Assembly: GCA_036971715.1 (NCBI GenBank)
Contig: JAVHJL010000001.1
Coordinates: forward strand, 682,001 to 746,000
Origin: Arthrobotrys musiformis
Lineage: Eukaryota; Ascomycota; Orbiliomycetes; Orbiliales; Orbiliaceae
Reading direction: 5' to 3'
DNA: 64,000 nucleotides
The position numbers and the translations under genes are program-made. The notes under the pieces are model-generated. The model saw only the letters and a program-made list of their open reading frames with translations, did no database searches and was not told where the DNA came from. Within the stretch, counting starts at the first letter, position 1, and every line of letters begins with the position of its first letter. Positions 1 through 10,886 of the stretch are shown piece after piece.

Positions 1-103
1 TGGAGTCATCTGTCTCCGTGCTCTCTGACCAAGAATCAGTATCTTCGGCGACCTCCTCGTCGATGTGCTTCCGGGAAACACCTGTATTTGAAGTGGTCCC
101 CAT
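1..103 (-). CDS. N-terminus of an unknown acidic protein, cut by the window edge
   Basis: Reading leftwards from an ATG at 103, the minus strand stays open for 34 codons to the window edge. The translation is rich in Asp, Glu, Ser and Thr (it contains the stretch EEVAEDTDSWSESTETDDS), a composition typical of a disordered, acidic protein start. No domain is visible in so short a piece. The next confident gene on this strand ends at 1575, so the 1.5 kb to the right would be its promoter. A chance open frame remains possible; the coding-like composition and the clean ATG favour a real gene. Confidence 0.45.
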   Translation of the reverse strand, partial: MGTTSNTGVSRKHIDEEVAEDTDSWSESTETDDS

Positions 104-1574
104 TCTAACAATTTAACCTCGCTACGACGTTGATATATTATTTAGGTCTTTATAACCGAAGCCGAGACCGGTTCTTTAGTCGACAGGTCAAGAGAAAAGT
201 TTAGTAAGGTTGTATACCAAGTATAATTTAGAAAGTTTGGTTCAAGATTGAGGTATCTTGCTTATGGCCATGCATATATGAGTCAAAATCCTCAGTCTTA
301 TATACTCTACATTCTTCATAAAGACGGAAATCCGTGAATTTGGACACAAAGAGAATAAGTTTAGAAACGTAGCGTAGAGTTCAGCTTCAAACTACTAACA
401 TATTTTGATACCATTGTAACACTCTCACAACCAGACCTGTATGGGCGGAATATGAGTACTTACAACCAAATTTACAACTATCAAGCGGATTGAGCTTTAT
501 CTTGTATCGTACGAAACGTCACAAAGTTTTACATGTGGTTCCGGACTTCCAGCTCTCGAAACAGCGATACCTCATAAATTATAAAACATGCCCTTCGAGC
601 TTCACACACATTGATGTAAAAAGAAAACGTCAAAACAGACAATCAAACCTTTCTCTTTTACAGGGTCGGTGGCTCTGTATTTGTGCGATCTAGGTACCGG
701 GCTGGTCCTATCTTACTGTAGCTAGGTGCCTCGATTGCTATCGAATCACCAACCCTACAACTGGCCGTTTGTATGCGTCATCGTAATATCTTAGAACATT
801 CCAAAAATCAGAAAGGAAAAAAGGGAAAAAAAGAAAAATTCAAACTAGCACAGAAGCTATACAGGCCCCTTCCGAGGACTTGGTTCGAAGGTTCAGTTTG
901 TATCAATCATGCCTTGCCTTCTAGGCATCTATTCATATCATAACTTAACTCTATCCGTATCTTACATGTATCCAATTTGAGATATACAACAAACGAAAAG
1001 TTGGAAGACAAAGGAAAATAAACCCGAAAAGTCTCAAGGTCTGAAGAAAAAAATCGACAAGATCAAAGAATGGTAGGGAACGGTTTTTTCCTAATTTAGG
1101 GGTATATACTTAGGTATCTTCGGGTATAAAAATTGTTACTTATCTTTTAAAAGACATTAAGGACCGATGTACGTTGACCCGTTATGCCAACGCTCAAGGA
1201 CCACAAATAAATGCAACGCCACCACATAACTATGCTGTGAAAGGGGTATATCCAAAGAAAAACAGAAAAGAACCCAATAAACCCAGTAAGAATACTGCTT
1301 AAAATATATATGACGTGTTCATAATATCGGTAAATATCAGGAAGGGCGAGAGCCAGGTTTAAGTGCCGCCTTCACTAAAACTCGGAAACACAAAGTCGTA
1401 GACTCAAAAGTATTGAAGTTTTAGGGATATACCTAGCCAGATATCCCTAGAATACTTTTAAGTAGTTGCGACTTTTTAGTAGTATAACAAAGCGTTTTTG
1501 TCCGGTTTCAGGTTTCCTTTCGCCTCGTCGTATGTATGCGCCGCTCGGAGCCCGCGAGCCTCGCTACAACCCGC
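104..1574. other. AT-rich intergenic region without a recognisable gene
   Basis: Only short open frames occur, most starting at non-ATG codons. This would be the 5' region of the left-edge gene and the 3' region of the STAND-type gene. I see no repeat array, tRNA or transposon ends here. Confidence 0.6.
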
Positions 1575-3908
1575 TCAGCCTCTCCCAAACGAAAACCAGG
1601 ACCCTGGCCCTCGTCGGGTTCGTTGTCTTCCTCTCTTCTGTAGGGTAGAAGGTTCGTTGGCAGCATCGCACCTAGCGGGATTAGAACATCTGGGTGAATC
1701 CACAGCTCTTGTTCTAGATTCCTGCGCAGCATGGTTCCTAGCAGATGTGGGATGGGGATTTTCATAGCTGGGCCTCGCCATCCTGCTGTCCGCGGTACCA
1801 ACGCTACTGTTGCTAAAACTAGGGCGGCGACTTCTTGTTCCCATAGAAGCTTCTGAAGGAGAATCTGGGGGCGTGGGAGGTGCTGTTACATTGGTGTACA
1901 CCCCATATTGGTGTTGCGGAGTTGGCCTTGAAAAGTTATTTGAGAAGGAACGATATGAAGTTTCGGCAGGAGAATATTGTTCAGGATAATGCGGCTCAGA
2001 GGGACCGCGGATTGCTCTGAAGAAATTTCGAACGGTAGCACTACCCGTAGGGGGGCTAATAGGAGCAGGCGCATGTATCCCGTGGAGGTATGACATCGGG
2101 ACCTCCTGCGGTTTTGTGTCGACTAACCAATCAGCCGGTGACTGTTGGATCAAATTTATTGCGATCATTAAGGACCTTTGACCAGCGAGATAATCAATAT
2201 CTTCTAGTTTCAAAGTTGTCTTTCCAGTTGCGACTCCGGAGTAGTCATCGGCCCGTACGAGACTTCGCAAAACATAGGAAGGGCCGTTAAACATTGACGA
2301 TGGTTTCGTCCTTGTTGCCGAAGATGACTCTATCCCTAAAAATATGTCAATTAAACCGTCTGGCTTCAGGTAATATCTTGTCCAACGATAACTTACATCT
2401 GTATGAAAGACGGGTGTCTTTGCTGCTGTCCAGCCGTAGATTGACCAGAACACGTTTGTTAGGAGTGTCTTTTTTCAGGAAGAGAACCCCAGATCCCATG
2501 AAGGATTCATTGATTCTGATTTCTTTGACCGTCCTAAAACGAAGTTAGTACAGATATTGGGGTCATTTGGGCCCAGGTAGCATTGTACTTACCATTTTCC
2601 AGCAAATTCCAGCTTATGGCCGTCGATCTTCTCTTTGGCCGGTAGAGCTGGAGTAGTCTGAACTCTAGGGGCTCGACTTACAGTCCCAACTACCGGGATA
2701 GTAGCAGACTCCGAGTCCGTGGTTCTTGTAGAAGATAAGGAGAAGGCTCGCCTATATGATGGCCGAGAACTAGACGATCTTGTCGCACTTGCTGTACGAG
2801 AAGAGGTTGGCGCTGGGGACCGCGCTGCGCGTATCATTTGCTGCTGTGAGCGCCCTTCTGATGGTGTGTCCTCAAGCATACCAGGAGCAAGTTCGGTATA
2901 TTCTGGAGGTGGCGAGGGCAAGCCATAGCCGAATCGCCCATTAGGTGTATCCAGATGTAGATAGCTCGCAGCCGCGGGAAGGGGCGGTGGGGTAGAACTG
3001 GGTAAAGGCAAACGTGAAGTCGAGGCAGACCTGACCCTCCAATTATCCCTCGAATGTGATTGATAAGGGTTAGAGCCTCCTCTCATGTCACGCATATCTG
3101 ATGAGGAGAAGCCCCCCCGCGATGCTGACGCCGCCACCGAACGGCTTCTCGATTGTGATTGTTCGGCGCCTTTGCGGCCCCGCGGTTCAGTCATTTGGCT
3201 CGCTACAGAACTCGATCGCTTTTTCCCCTTCAATGGCAATTTCGGTGGGACTTTTGGCTTTTGTGAGTATTTGAAATTCTTCGTTTCCGATATTTCTGAC
3301 GGCATCATTGAAAGTCTATTTCGACGTTCTACAAGAGTGTGTAACATTTCGTTCGTCTTAGTAACCATTGCCTCGATATTTGCTCCTCTTTGACTTTACA
3401 CAAGAAACCACTCGTTAGCCATCATTGCTCCGCCTTCAGGGCGTTGTAAATTTCCTTATAAATGCAAAACTTACTCAGCTAATGTTGCTGTCAACAAATT
3501 AAGCATAGCCGTGTAACCGACTAATCCGCTTCGATAACTTGTAATCTCGGACTCGTTTAAGGTCCAATTGACTTTCTTCCAGATTCCCGTTACTCCTGGC
3601 TTTTTCTTGCCTGTGGTTTCACAGGCGTCGCTCAATTTCGACAGTTGAACGAGAGTCTCTCTCGTAGAGTTGATGACAGTTTCAAGACAAACCAATTGTT
3701 CTTCCGTATACCCAGATTCCGTAGGATTAAAACGTTGCTGTAGAGTTTTGAGCGTGGCGTTCAATGCTACCATCTCATTACAAACCTGGGTTATCTGATC
3801 TGGTACATTTTTAAGCGTTACGGTCAGGCGGGTGAGGTCGATAGTTAATCGGGTCGCAAGATTTGTAACGCCCGCAATAACGGAGAAAAGGGTGACTGGT
3901 TCAACCAT
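1575..3908 (-). CDS. Fungal STAND-type N-terminal domain protein lacking an NTPase
   Basis: Four exons, spliced complement(1575..2335, 2397..2534 with acceptor placing the exon start at 2533, 2593..3393, 3475..3908), give 710 residues. Phases are consistent, with donors GTAAGT at all three introns and acceptors TAG, TAG and AAG. Residues 1-150 start with MVEPVTLFSVIAGVTNLATR and are all-helical, with a spaced Leu/Ile/Val pattern. This matches the N-terminal domain (Helo-like) found at the front of fungal STAND/NLR proteins, which are linked to non-self recognition and programmed cell death. It is followed by a Ser/Arg/Pro-rich disordered stretch (about 165-400), a more ordered block (about 410-540, containing GSGVLFLKK), and a basic disordered tail ending FSFGRG. 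No NACHT, NB-ARC, WD, TPR or ankyrin segment is seen, so it is not a full NLR. Function is inferred from the N-terminus only. The start is the first ATG (3908) of the conserved N-terminal block. Confidence 0.75.
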
Positions 3909-5456
3909 CTCTTACGGCCTTTTATTCCTCACCCTATCGTAATCGATTGGGGCTCCGTCGATAGATTCGTTTCTTCTTGCGCTCCTGGAATTTTACGGCT
4001 CGGGATTGTGGAATGTGAGAAGGACCCGGTGTGCAAGCCGTGGAATGATGGCAGGAAGAATTTACGGGTTGAAAAGTGATGGGTCCTGCTGAGAAGAAAT
4101 ACTACTCCGACGGATTCATCGATTACCAAGCGGTTTTAAATACCAGACGAGACGTCAAAAAGACGAAATCAAGACGCTTTCGTTGACATCAAAATGGGAA
4201 GAATGGAGATGAGTTCAAACTGGCACCAGCCTTCCTTTTCTATACCAGGACACAGACTGATAAACCTCAGACACACCAATACAGTGAAGACGAAACGGGC
4301 TGTGCGGTTGCATAGTGGCTATCCTTGCCCCGTTTTCTAGACCCCGCGACGAATCTCCTGCAGTAGATCGAAGCTTGTACCTGTTTCTCGCCTTCAATTC
4401 CGAAGGTTCCTCTGTCTTTCGCAACATTCCAGTTGACGTTGGGGCGAAACGCATTGGACTGGTGGGGAGCGAGCCGTTCGCAGCAAGCTTGCATACCAAG
4501 CCGACCAGGTAGCCGTCCAAAACTACGTTTGACAACCAATCGATAGACTTTTTCAACTATCTTGCAGAGGTGGGGCCCGCACTTTGGCGAATTATCGATA
4601 AAGGAACAAACAAGGGCATTATGCAACTTCCTGGGAGGCTTCAAAGTTCCGAACCAGGTTTCTTTCTTTAGAAAACGGCCGATTGTTAGGCTGGCCAGGG
4701 AGTCGACCGAGATATACCAATAGGGGAATGTTCAAACTTGCAAGGACCTTTGAACGCAAGTTCAATCCTCAAGATTTCAGTAGTGAAACAGCGCCCTTTC
4801 ACTGTAGGACTACTCCTCATAAGGGATATCATTGTATATACCGACAATACACAAGCTCGCACGCGCGCGCACGGTGCTTTTGTGGAACGCGCCATGAGTA
4901 AACCTACGCCAAGTCTAGGATCCCAAAGCCATGTTGTTCGGGGTAGGCTGTTGGATTTCGAGAACAACACGGCCTTCCAAAGCTATGATCATATGAGGCG
5001 ATGCTCACAGGGGAATATAATATTCTAGTTCGGGAAGGGGGATTCTCGATTTGACGTCAAAGGCGGCCAAATGGATCCGGTGTTTACTAGTACTATAGTC
5101 GGTATGGGGCAACATGTGCCTTAGGTAAACCCGAAATGTTACCTCTAATCCGTCTGTGGAGCACAAGGAATGTATCAGGGTTCCATTTGTCTGCACGGGA
5201 CCGCTTTCATTGTTTAACCACAGGTACAAACCCAATAGCAGGGTTCGAATTCAAACACCCCTACTATTCCTAAAATGACTCCTCGATCTAGGTTAATTTC
5301 CTACATTGGCAGTTGATAATGTTACTACCAATAAAGACAACTGCTAACAATACCCTATTCCTCAAGCAGTAAAACCAAAAGAATGCAGCGTAGAGAAGGT
5401 GATACCAATGCCTCCTAGTGTATCCTGGACCCCAACATACCCTCTTGAAGACATTT
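3909..5456. other. Intergenic region between the STAND-type and DUF2235 genes
   Basis: Overlapping open frames on both strands (for example 4267-4644 minus and 4738-5028 plus) have no domain-like composition and I take them as chance. A short CG/CA alternating run lies at about 4858-4874. The left end should carry the promoter of the STAND-type gene, the right end the 3' region of the DUF2235 gene. Confidence 0.5.
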
Positions 5457-8400
5457 TTAGTCTAATCTCTCCGCCCATTTGCTATCGACAGCTACCTTAT
5501 CCATTCCTGCGCCCTTGTTTTTTCTTAATGGCACAGTTACCAACGAAGCCAGCTTCTCCACCACTTCCGTTCCCGCCAGCACTTTCTCATGTTCCCCCAT
5601 ATCTGACTCAAGAAGCTCGGTTCCAGTACTAGGATTGGTCCAGATCCACCTCTCGGCTGGCCCAGTAACTGTTTGCACAATTCTCTTTTCGCATGACCAT
5701 CCAAATAGTGCGCGGCTACACCACTCACCGTTGCTTGCAACCATGCGCCCTCGGACGCTCGGGTGGATCTCCTCGTTGGTGACACTTCTGACTCCGCGTT
5801 GACCAAAGACCCCGGCTCCAAACGTCATTGCTCGCTTTAAAGGCGATCTAGGTGGGTCACCAAAGTAACCACCAGGCGTTCGTACTTTACTGGTTGTGAC
5901 CTTCATGACGCCGACAAATGAGTTAGGGATCGCACCCGATGCCCAATCACCGGTGCTAGACACATCTCTGAGCGACTGGACATAATCAAGATCAAATCCG
6001 AGGAAAGGAATGAATTGTTGAATCATCCAGACAAGAGTGAGGTCAGATAGTTCTTGGTCCCTGTACCCTCCGCCGATATTGGTATGCACTACAACAGAAT
6101 CAAAGGATTAATACTATAGCAACATAGGCCAGGCTTATCCCCCTAAAATCTCTCAGATATCAGGGTTCAGGCATTAACCTACCCCTCGGAAACCACACCT
6201 GCTTCAAATTGGGCACTATATCCGTATGCCTCTCTGCCGCAGCTGGAGTGGGCAGTCGCCATAAAGTTGGGGTAAATGGCATTCTGTGTTCATCGAGCGC
6301 AAGGGCGTGGAAAGCGTTTTCTGTAGCTGCAACGCCATACCATTCCCAGTCAGTATACTTAGTCGGAAGGTTCTTGATATTAAGTTGTGAAAAAAACGCA
6401 CATGACGTTAGATCTGTATCGTGAAACTTGTATTTGTCGTTGCACTTGCATTTCTCAATGACAGGGCTTGTTGGGATTCCGAGTGCTCCCACAGTATCCT
6501 AGAAAGCAGTCATATATAATTAGTTTACCCGTAGGAACCCCTGTACGCATGAAAATAATACACATACCCAGCATCCGATTGTTTTAATAGAAACACCTTT
6601 AATCCTTTCCCACCCTTGCTTGTCAATATAAGCATCGTCCTTCAGCTTAAAGTTAATATAATCCTCGTAGATTTTGCCAAAGTTTTCCATTCCTCGTCGA
6701 GTAAGTACACCGATTCTTCCCATGAGTCCGGCAATGGATCTTGCAGTAAATGCACCTCGAGAGAACCCAACAATGTGAATTTCGTCTCCTATGTGATAGT
6801 TGTTGCTGATAAAGACGAATGCTTCTCGGACATGCTCCGAGAGACCAAGCCCGGTCCCTCCTAGGAAAAAAAACAAGAACAGAAATCGTCAGAAGAGAAA
6901 CTTCAATATCAAGGGAAGGATTGCATACCAGCAATAAGCCTTCCAAGCTTAGATGCATAAGCACTGCCAACCCCACTCTGATAGTAGATTATCTGAGCTA
7001 TGCCATCGTCACTGACGCTTTTTAGAGCGCGAGCAAAACGTGTCACGTTTGTAGGAAATCCAGCATCACCGCTGTCTGAATCCTGCCATGTGCCATCACA
7101 GCAGATAACAATCCGCTTGCCTTTATGACCATCTGGCAGGGGGTTAGCATTCGTTGAGCCATCCGCGTCAGGGACATCAAAAGTAACCGATTTAGTCGTT
7201 TTTTTAACGTCAGGTCCTGATTTTTTCAAGCCATTACCCTGTACTGCATCAGTGATGGAAGATATAATCCCAGAGACTGCGTCAGTGACTAGAGGCGGAA
7301 CTGCAGCAACTGTGTCAAGTGTCTCCGCGACAGAGGCAGTAATAGGTGCTAAAAGTGCAGACCCTGGAACGCCAGCTGCGTCCAAAAGCTGATCACTAGA
7401 CCTTAAAGTGTCCGATACTTTCCCCAGAGTATTTTTGACTACATCTGCCAACTCGGGTGGTAACGCAGAGACTCTGTCAAGTGCACCTGATATGACCTCC
7501 GCTAAAGGATTTGGCAAACCGCTTGCTCCAGATAGCGTTTTCACATCGGATGCGCTCACACCAGAATTCAAGGCTGTTGTAATAGTTTCAAGTGTCTCTG
7601 ATACTGTTTTTGCGAGTGGTATTGGTAGGATAGTAGCGGGCAAGGACGTAGCATCCGCAACTAAATCATTTATGTGAAGTGAACTTGTGATAACGGAGAG
7701 AGCGTCATTGACTTGGTCCGGCAGTGGAAGCGGTAATCCGTCTGGGCTTTTGTGATCTTCTGGGATAAGCTTCCCAGATTTCAACGCGTTCGATACCGTG
7801 CCTACAGCTTCAGAAAGCAGTTGTGGCGATATATCTGGTAGAGCTTTATCGCTGGAGCCTGTGAGGATGTCGGATATTGGTACCGGTGGGATGCTCGTTA
7901 AACCACTAACAAGTCCTTTTAAGGGGTCAGGAATCAGATTGCCAGATTTCAAAGCATTGGTGACAGTAGAAAGCGCCCCTGATATGCCACTTGGAGAGAG
8001 CTCTGGGAAGTCTCCTAAGGAATCTGCCTCAGGAATCAACTTATTCGTTGAGAGGGCTCCAGTTATGGTCGATAACGCAGTTGAGACAACCCCTGTGGCC
8101 GGCACCTGCAATGCCCCTGCGCCTAAAAGTTTTGTAGCGTCAAGTAATGAACCCGTCTCTAGGACATTGGTAATAGCTGCCAGCTTTTCGGGGATAGCTT
8201 TGGGATTCGTTATCGTTGATAACAGCCCGCTAGGGTTAAGCAATCCCGACAAAAGGCCTTTATTTGAGATAGATTCCACATCTTCCGTTGGATCTAGAGC
8301 TGCTGATGAAGCGGCGACTTTGAGGATTTCCGTGAGCTCTGATACCGACTTATCTGACTGTAGCGCATTGCTCAAGAGCCCTAGCTGCGTAGAAATCACA

Positions 8401-8579
8401 TGTGGCGGAACAAGTGTTTTCGGGACGGCGGTAGCCACTGGCGGTAGTTTGACAACATGGGTGATTATTGAAGGATCCAAAAAACTCATTGGGTTAGATA
8501 TTTTGCCAATGCTCGAAGGGGGGAATGGTGGGTGATCCTCTCTCTTCGGATTTGGTGTAAACTTTGGTATTCCTGGCAT
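5457..8579 (-). CDS. DUF2235 alpha/beta-hydrolase with repeated N-terminal extension
   Basis: Four exons, complement(5457..6088, 6183..6498, 6568..6860, 6929..8579), encode 963 residues with consistent phases. The ATG at 8579 is the first in frame. The C-terminal half is a complete DUF2235 domain (T6SS phospholipase effector Tle1-like catalytic domain): strand plus CDGTW at 494-498, the nucleophile elbow GFSRG with Ser584, DTVG at 649-652, and HTNIGGGY at 755-762 carrying a probable catalytic His. In bacteria such domains act as phospholipases; fungal members are mostly uncharacterised, so lipid hydrolysis is an inference. Residues about 60-400 are unusual: about eight diverged copies of an amphipathic motif (for example TVTNALKSGNLIP) at about 64, 130, 163, 197, 254, 288, 322 and 377. 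No signal peptide is evident. It is probably a cytosolic or membrane-peripheral enzyme. Confidence 0.88.
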
Positions 8580-9808
8580 AAGACGGTTCCGCAAATTTTG
8601 CAAAACTTAATTAAAGGTATCTGGTATATACTGCCCGCCAATGTCGAGCCTGATCAAGGAAGTGAAATTATTCGATAGGGGGCATTCGACTGTTAATAGA
8701 AATTTCTATAAACAGTTAATGAGTGTAAGAGGCAATCCGAGTTAGCCAGAGACGGTCGAAATGAATGTTCTGTAACACCCTCGCTGCAAATCAATCGATG
8801 CATCGAAGAGCCTGGTTCGTGAATATCTATCTAGGTACTCTAGGTCCTTCGTAGATATCTAGAATTCAAAGCTAGTGGATCCGCAGTTCGCATACATGCA
8901 TATACCATATACCTCAAATTTTTTGGAATTCTGGCGGCATATCAGGCCTTCCGATCGGCCGGTTCAAGCACGTCGGCAAGTCCCGAGAGATATGCAGATA
9001 TTTAATATTGGGGTCACGCTTTAGGTTCAAATATAGAGCCTCCAACTGCCGTGCACTAGGCCAAGTAGTTTTGAAACATAATATCCTGCACCATCCAATG
9101 CCCAAATAGGCATATTTACAAATTAACAGGGCAGCTCAGCTCGGAGCCTCGTCAAGACCGCTGCCCTTGTGGTGTTGAACAACGCAAAGAATGCAACATG
9201 GGCCCGCCCCTGCATAAGCCACCACATTTCCCGCACACAGCCGCCTTGCTGACTTGCTTCCCGGCGCTTGCATCGAGGCTCCGAGATTTCCGATAAAATA
9301 TAAATAACATATCAGCTAAATTATCAGCCGCGTGGAGTATCATAAATATCTGTGTCCCCAATATCCCAGGTCCGACAATCCCCTATCTTGTTGTGTCACC
9401 ACGAATCATCAACCCGACCGTATTTTGATATCTATCTTGCGATCCCAAAACGGGTTCCTGAGAAAAGTCAATTTCCGGATTAGTGTCACATTGGCCAGTC
9501 CTTCCTTTCATTCATTCGAGGCTTTGGCTGATCGTGCATCTTTGAGGCCAAAAACCCTTTTTATAAACCTCTCCACGCGCGCACCACGGATGGCCTCCTG
9601 ATCGCAGATCGATTTACATAAAGCAGTCAAACACACACAGGAATTCTGACTGATCCGACGAACTATATTCTCACGACAGTGCCACCACACAAAAAGAACA
9701 CGACACACCTAGCTATATACTCTTCAAATTCGAACAATCTACAAAACTAGAAATCTTAGCGGCCCCACGAACCGGTTTCCATTCCTTTATAATTTAGAAG
9801 TCTGCAAT
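8580..9808. promoter_or_regulatory. Divergent intergenic region between DUF2235 and GH16 genes
   Basis: The two flanking genes point away from each other, so this 1.2-kb stretch must hold both promoters. It contains short palindromes such as TCGATGCATCGA (8796 region) and AT-rich patches, but no motif I can assign to a known regulator. No credible coding frame is present. Confidence 0.4.
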
Positions 9809-10886
9809 ATGCGACCAGAATTCAGAATATTCCTCTGTTTTACGTTATTTATCGTTACGGCGCAAGCCAGTCTTTTCAAACTCGCCCCAAAGGCTCGTCG
9901 CGCCTACCAAACTCTCCAGTCTCGGTATACAAGCTACTCCGCCGTATCAGCCAACCTTGCCAAATGCGCTTGTGGCTACTACATTCCTGAGACGAAGCAG
10001 ACATTCACTCACCATGTCGTCTTGAATCCTTCAACGTTCACAAGTTCCGATCTAGCGACTGCTCTCTCGAGGCAGGGCTGGATTATAAGCGGCTGGGAAC
10101 AAACATCTTCGCCGAAGAATATCCTGTACACCCCGTCAAACTTGAAATACAATCCAAGCAGCAAGGCCCTGGAGCTCACCGTTTCCGGTGGTTCATCCAG
10201 CCGTAGTTCTATCCCCAGTGCTGAGATTAGCACCATCATGAGCAAAATACTTTATGGATCTTTCCGGTTCAACGTGAAAGTTAGCTCCGTTGCTGGTGCT
10301 TGCAGTGGACTATTTTTCTACAAAGATGACAACCATGAAATTGATATTGAAATCCTCACAAGCCATATCCACAACACAACGACGCAAAAAGACGGTATCC
10401 CAAAGCCAGGTGTCCAGCTTTCGGTTCAGCCCCTGACAGAAACCCAAGCCTTGAAAAACTACAAAGTTGTGCCTTTTGATGGTAATTTCGACCCTACTAA
10501 AGGTTATCACGAGTACCGTTTCGACTGGTTAAAATCTGGCGTCAAATACACCGTAGATGGAAACGCCTACGGAAGTTACACGAGATTTATACCCAAGACA
10601 GCTGGGTCGATTCTGATCAATAACTGGAGTAACGGCGACCCTTGTAAGTTCAATGAAAAGATTCTAATCATATCTCGTATGATATCCGTTTCCCTCGTTG
10701 CTGACTTGATTTTCTCCGTTAGACTGGTCTGCTGGACCACCTACCAAAGATAGTACACTCTCAATTAGAAGTGTCGACCTGTATTTCAATACGACAGATA
10801 CGACGGCGATAGCGACTTGGAAAGCAGCTTGTAAGAAAGCTGCATACAAGAAGGTCTGCAATGTTCCGAAATCAAAATCTGGATAA
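9809..10886 (+). CDS. Secreted glycoside hydrolase family 16 protein
   Basis: Two exons (9809..10643, 10723..10886; donor GTAAGT, acceptor TAG) give 332 residues. A signal peptide covers about residues 1-20 (hydrophobic IFLCFTLFIVTAQA). The mature part is a concanavalin-A-like beta-jelly roll with the GH16 active-site motif EIDIE at 177-181: Glu177 is the expected nucleophile, Glu181 the acid/base and Asp179 the assistant. Conserved GH16 features include GSFRFNVKV before the motif, YHEYRFDW near 240, and NNWSNGDP across the intron. Family members cleave or remodel beta-1,3(4)-glucans or transglycosylate chitin and glucan in the cell wall. The exact substrate cannot be read here. The C-terminus is Lys/Cys-rich and lacks an obvious GPI-anchor hydrophobic tail, so the enzyme is likely secreted free. 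Confidence 0.9.

Noticed and set aside
5236..5250. B-box-like GGGTTCGAATTC
   Set aside because: No cloverleaf arms or A-box can be drawn around it.
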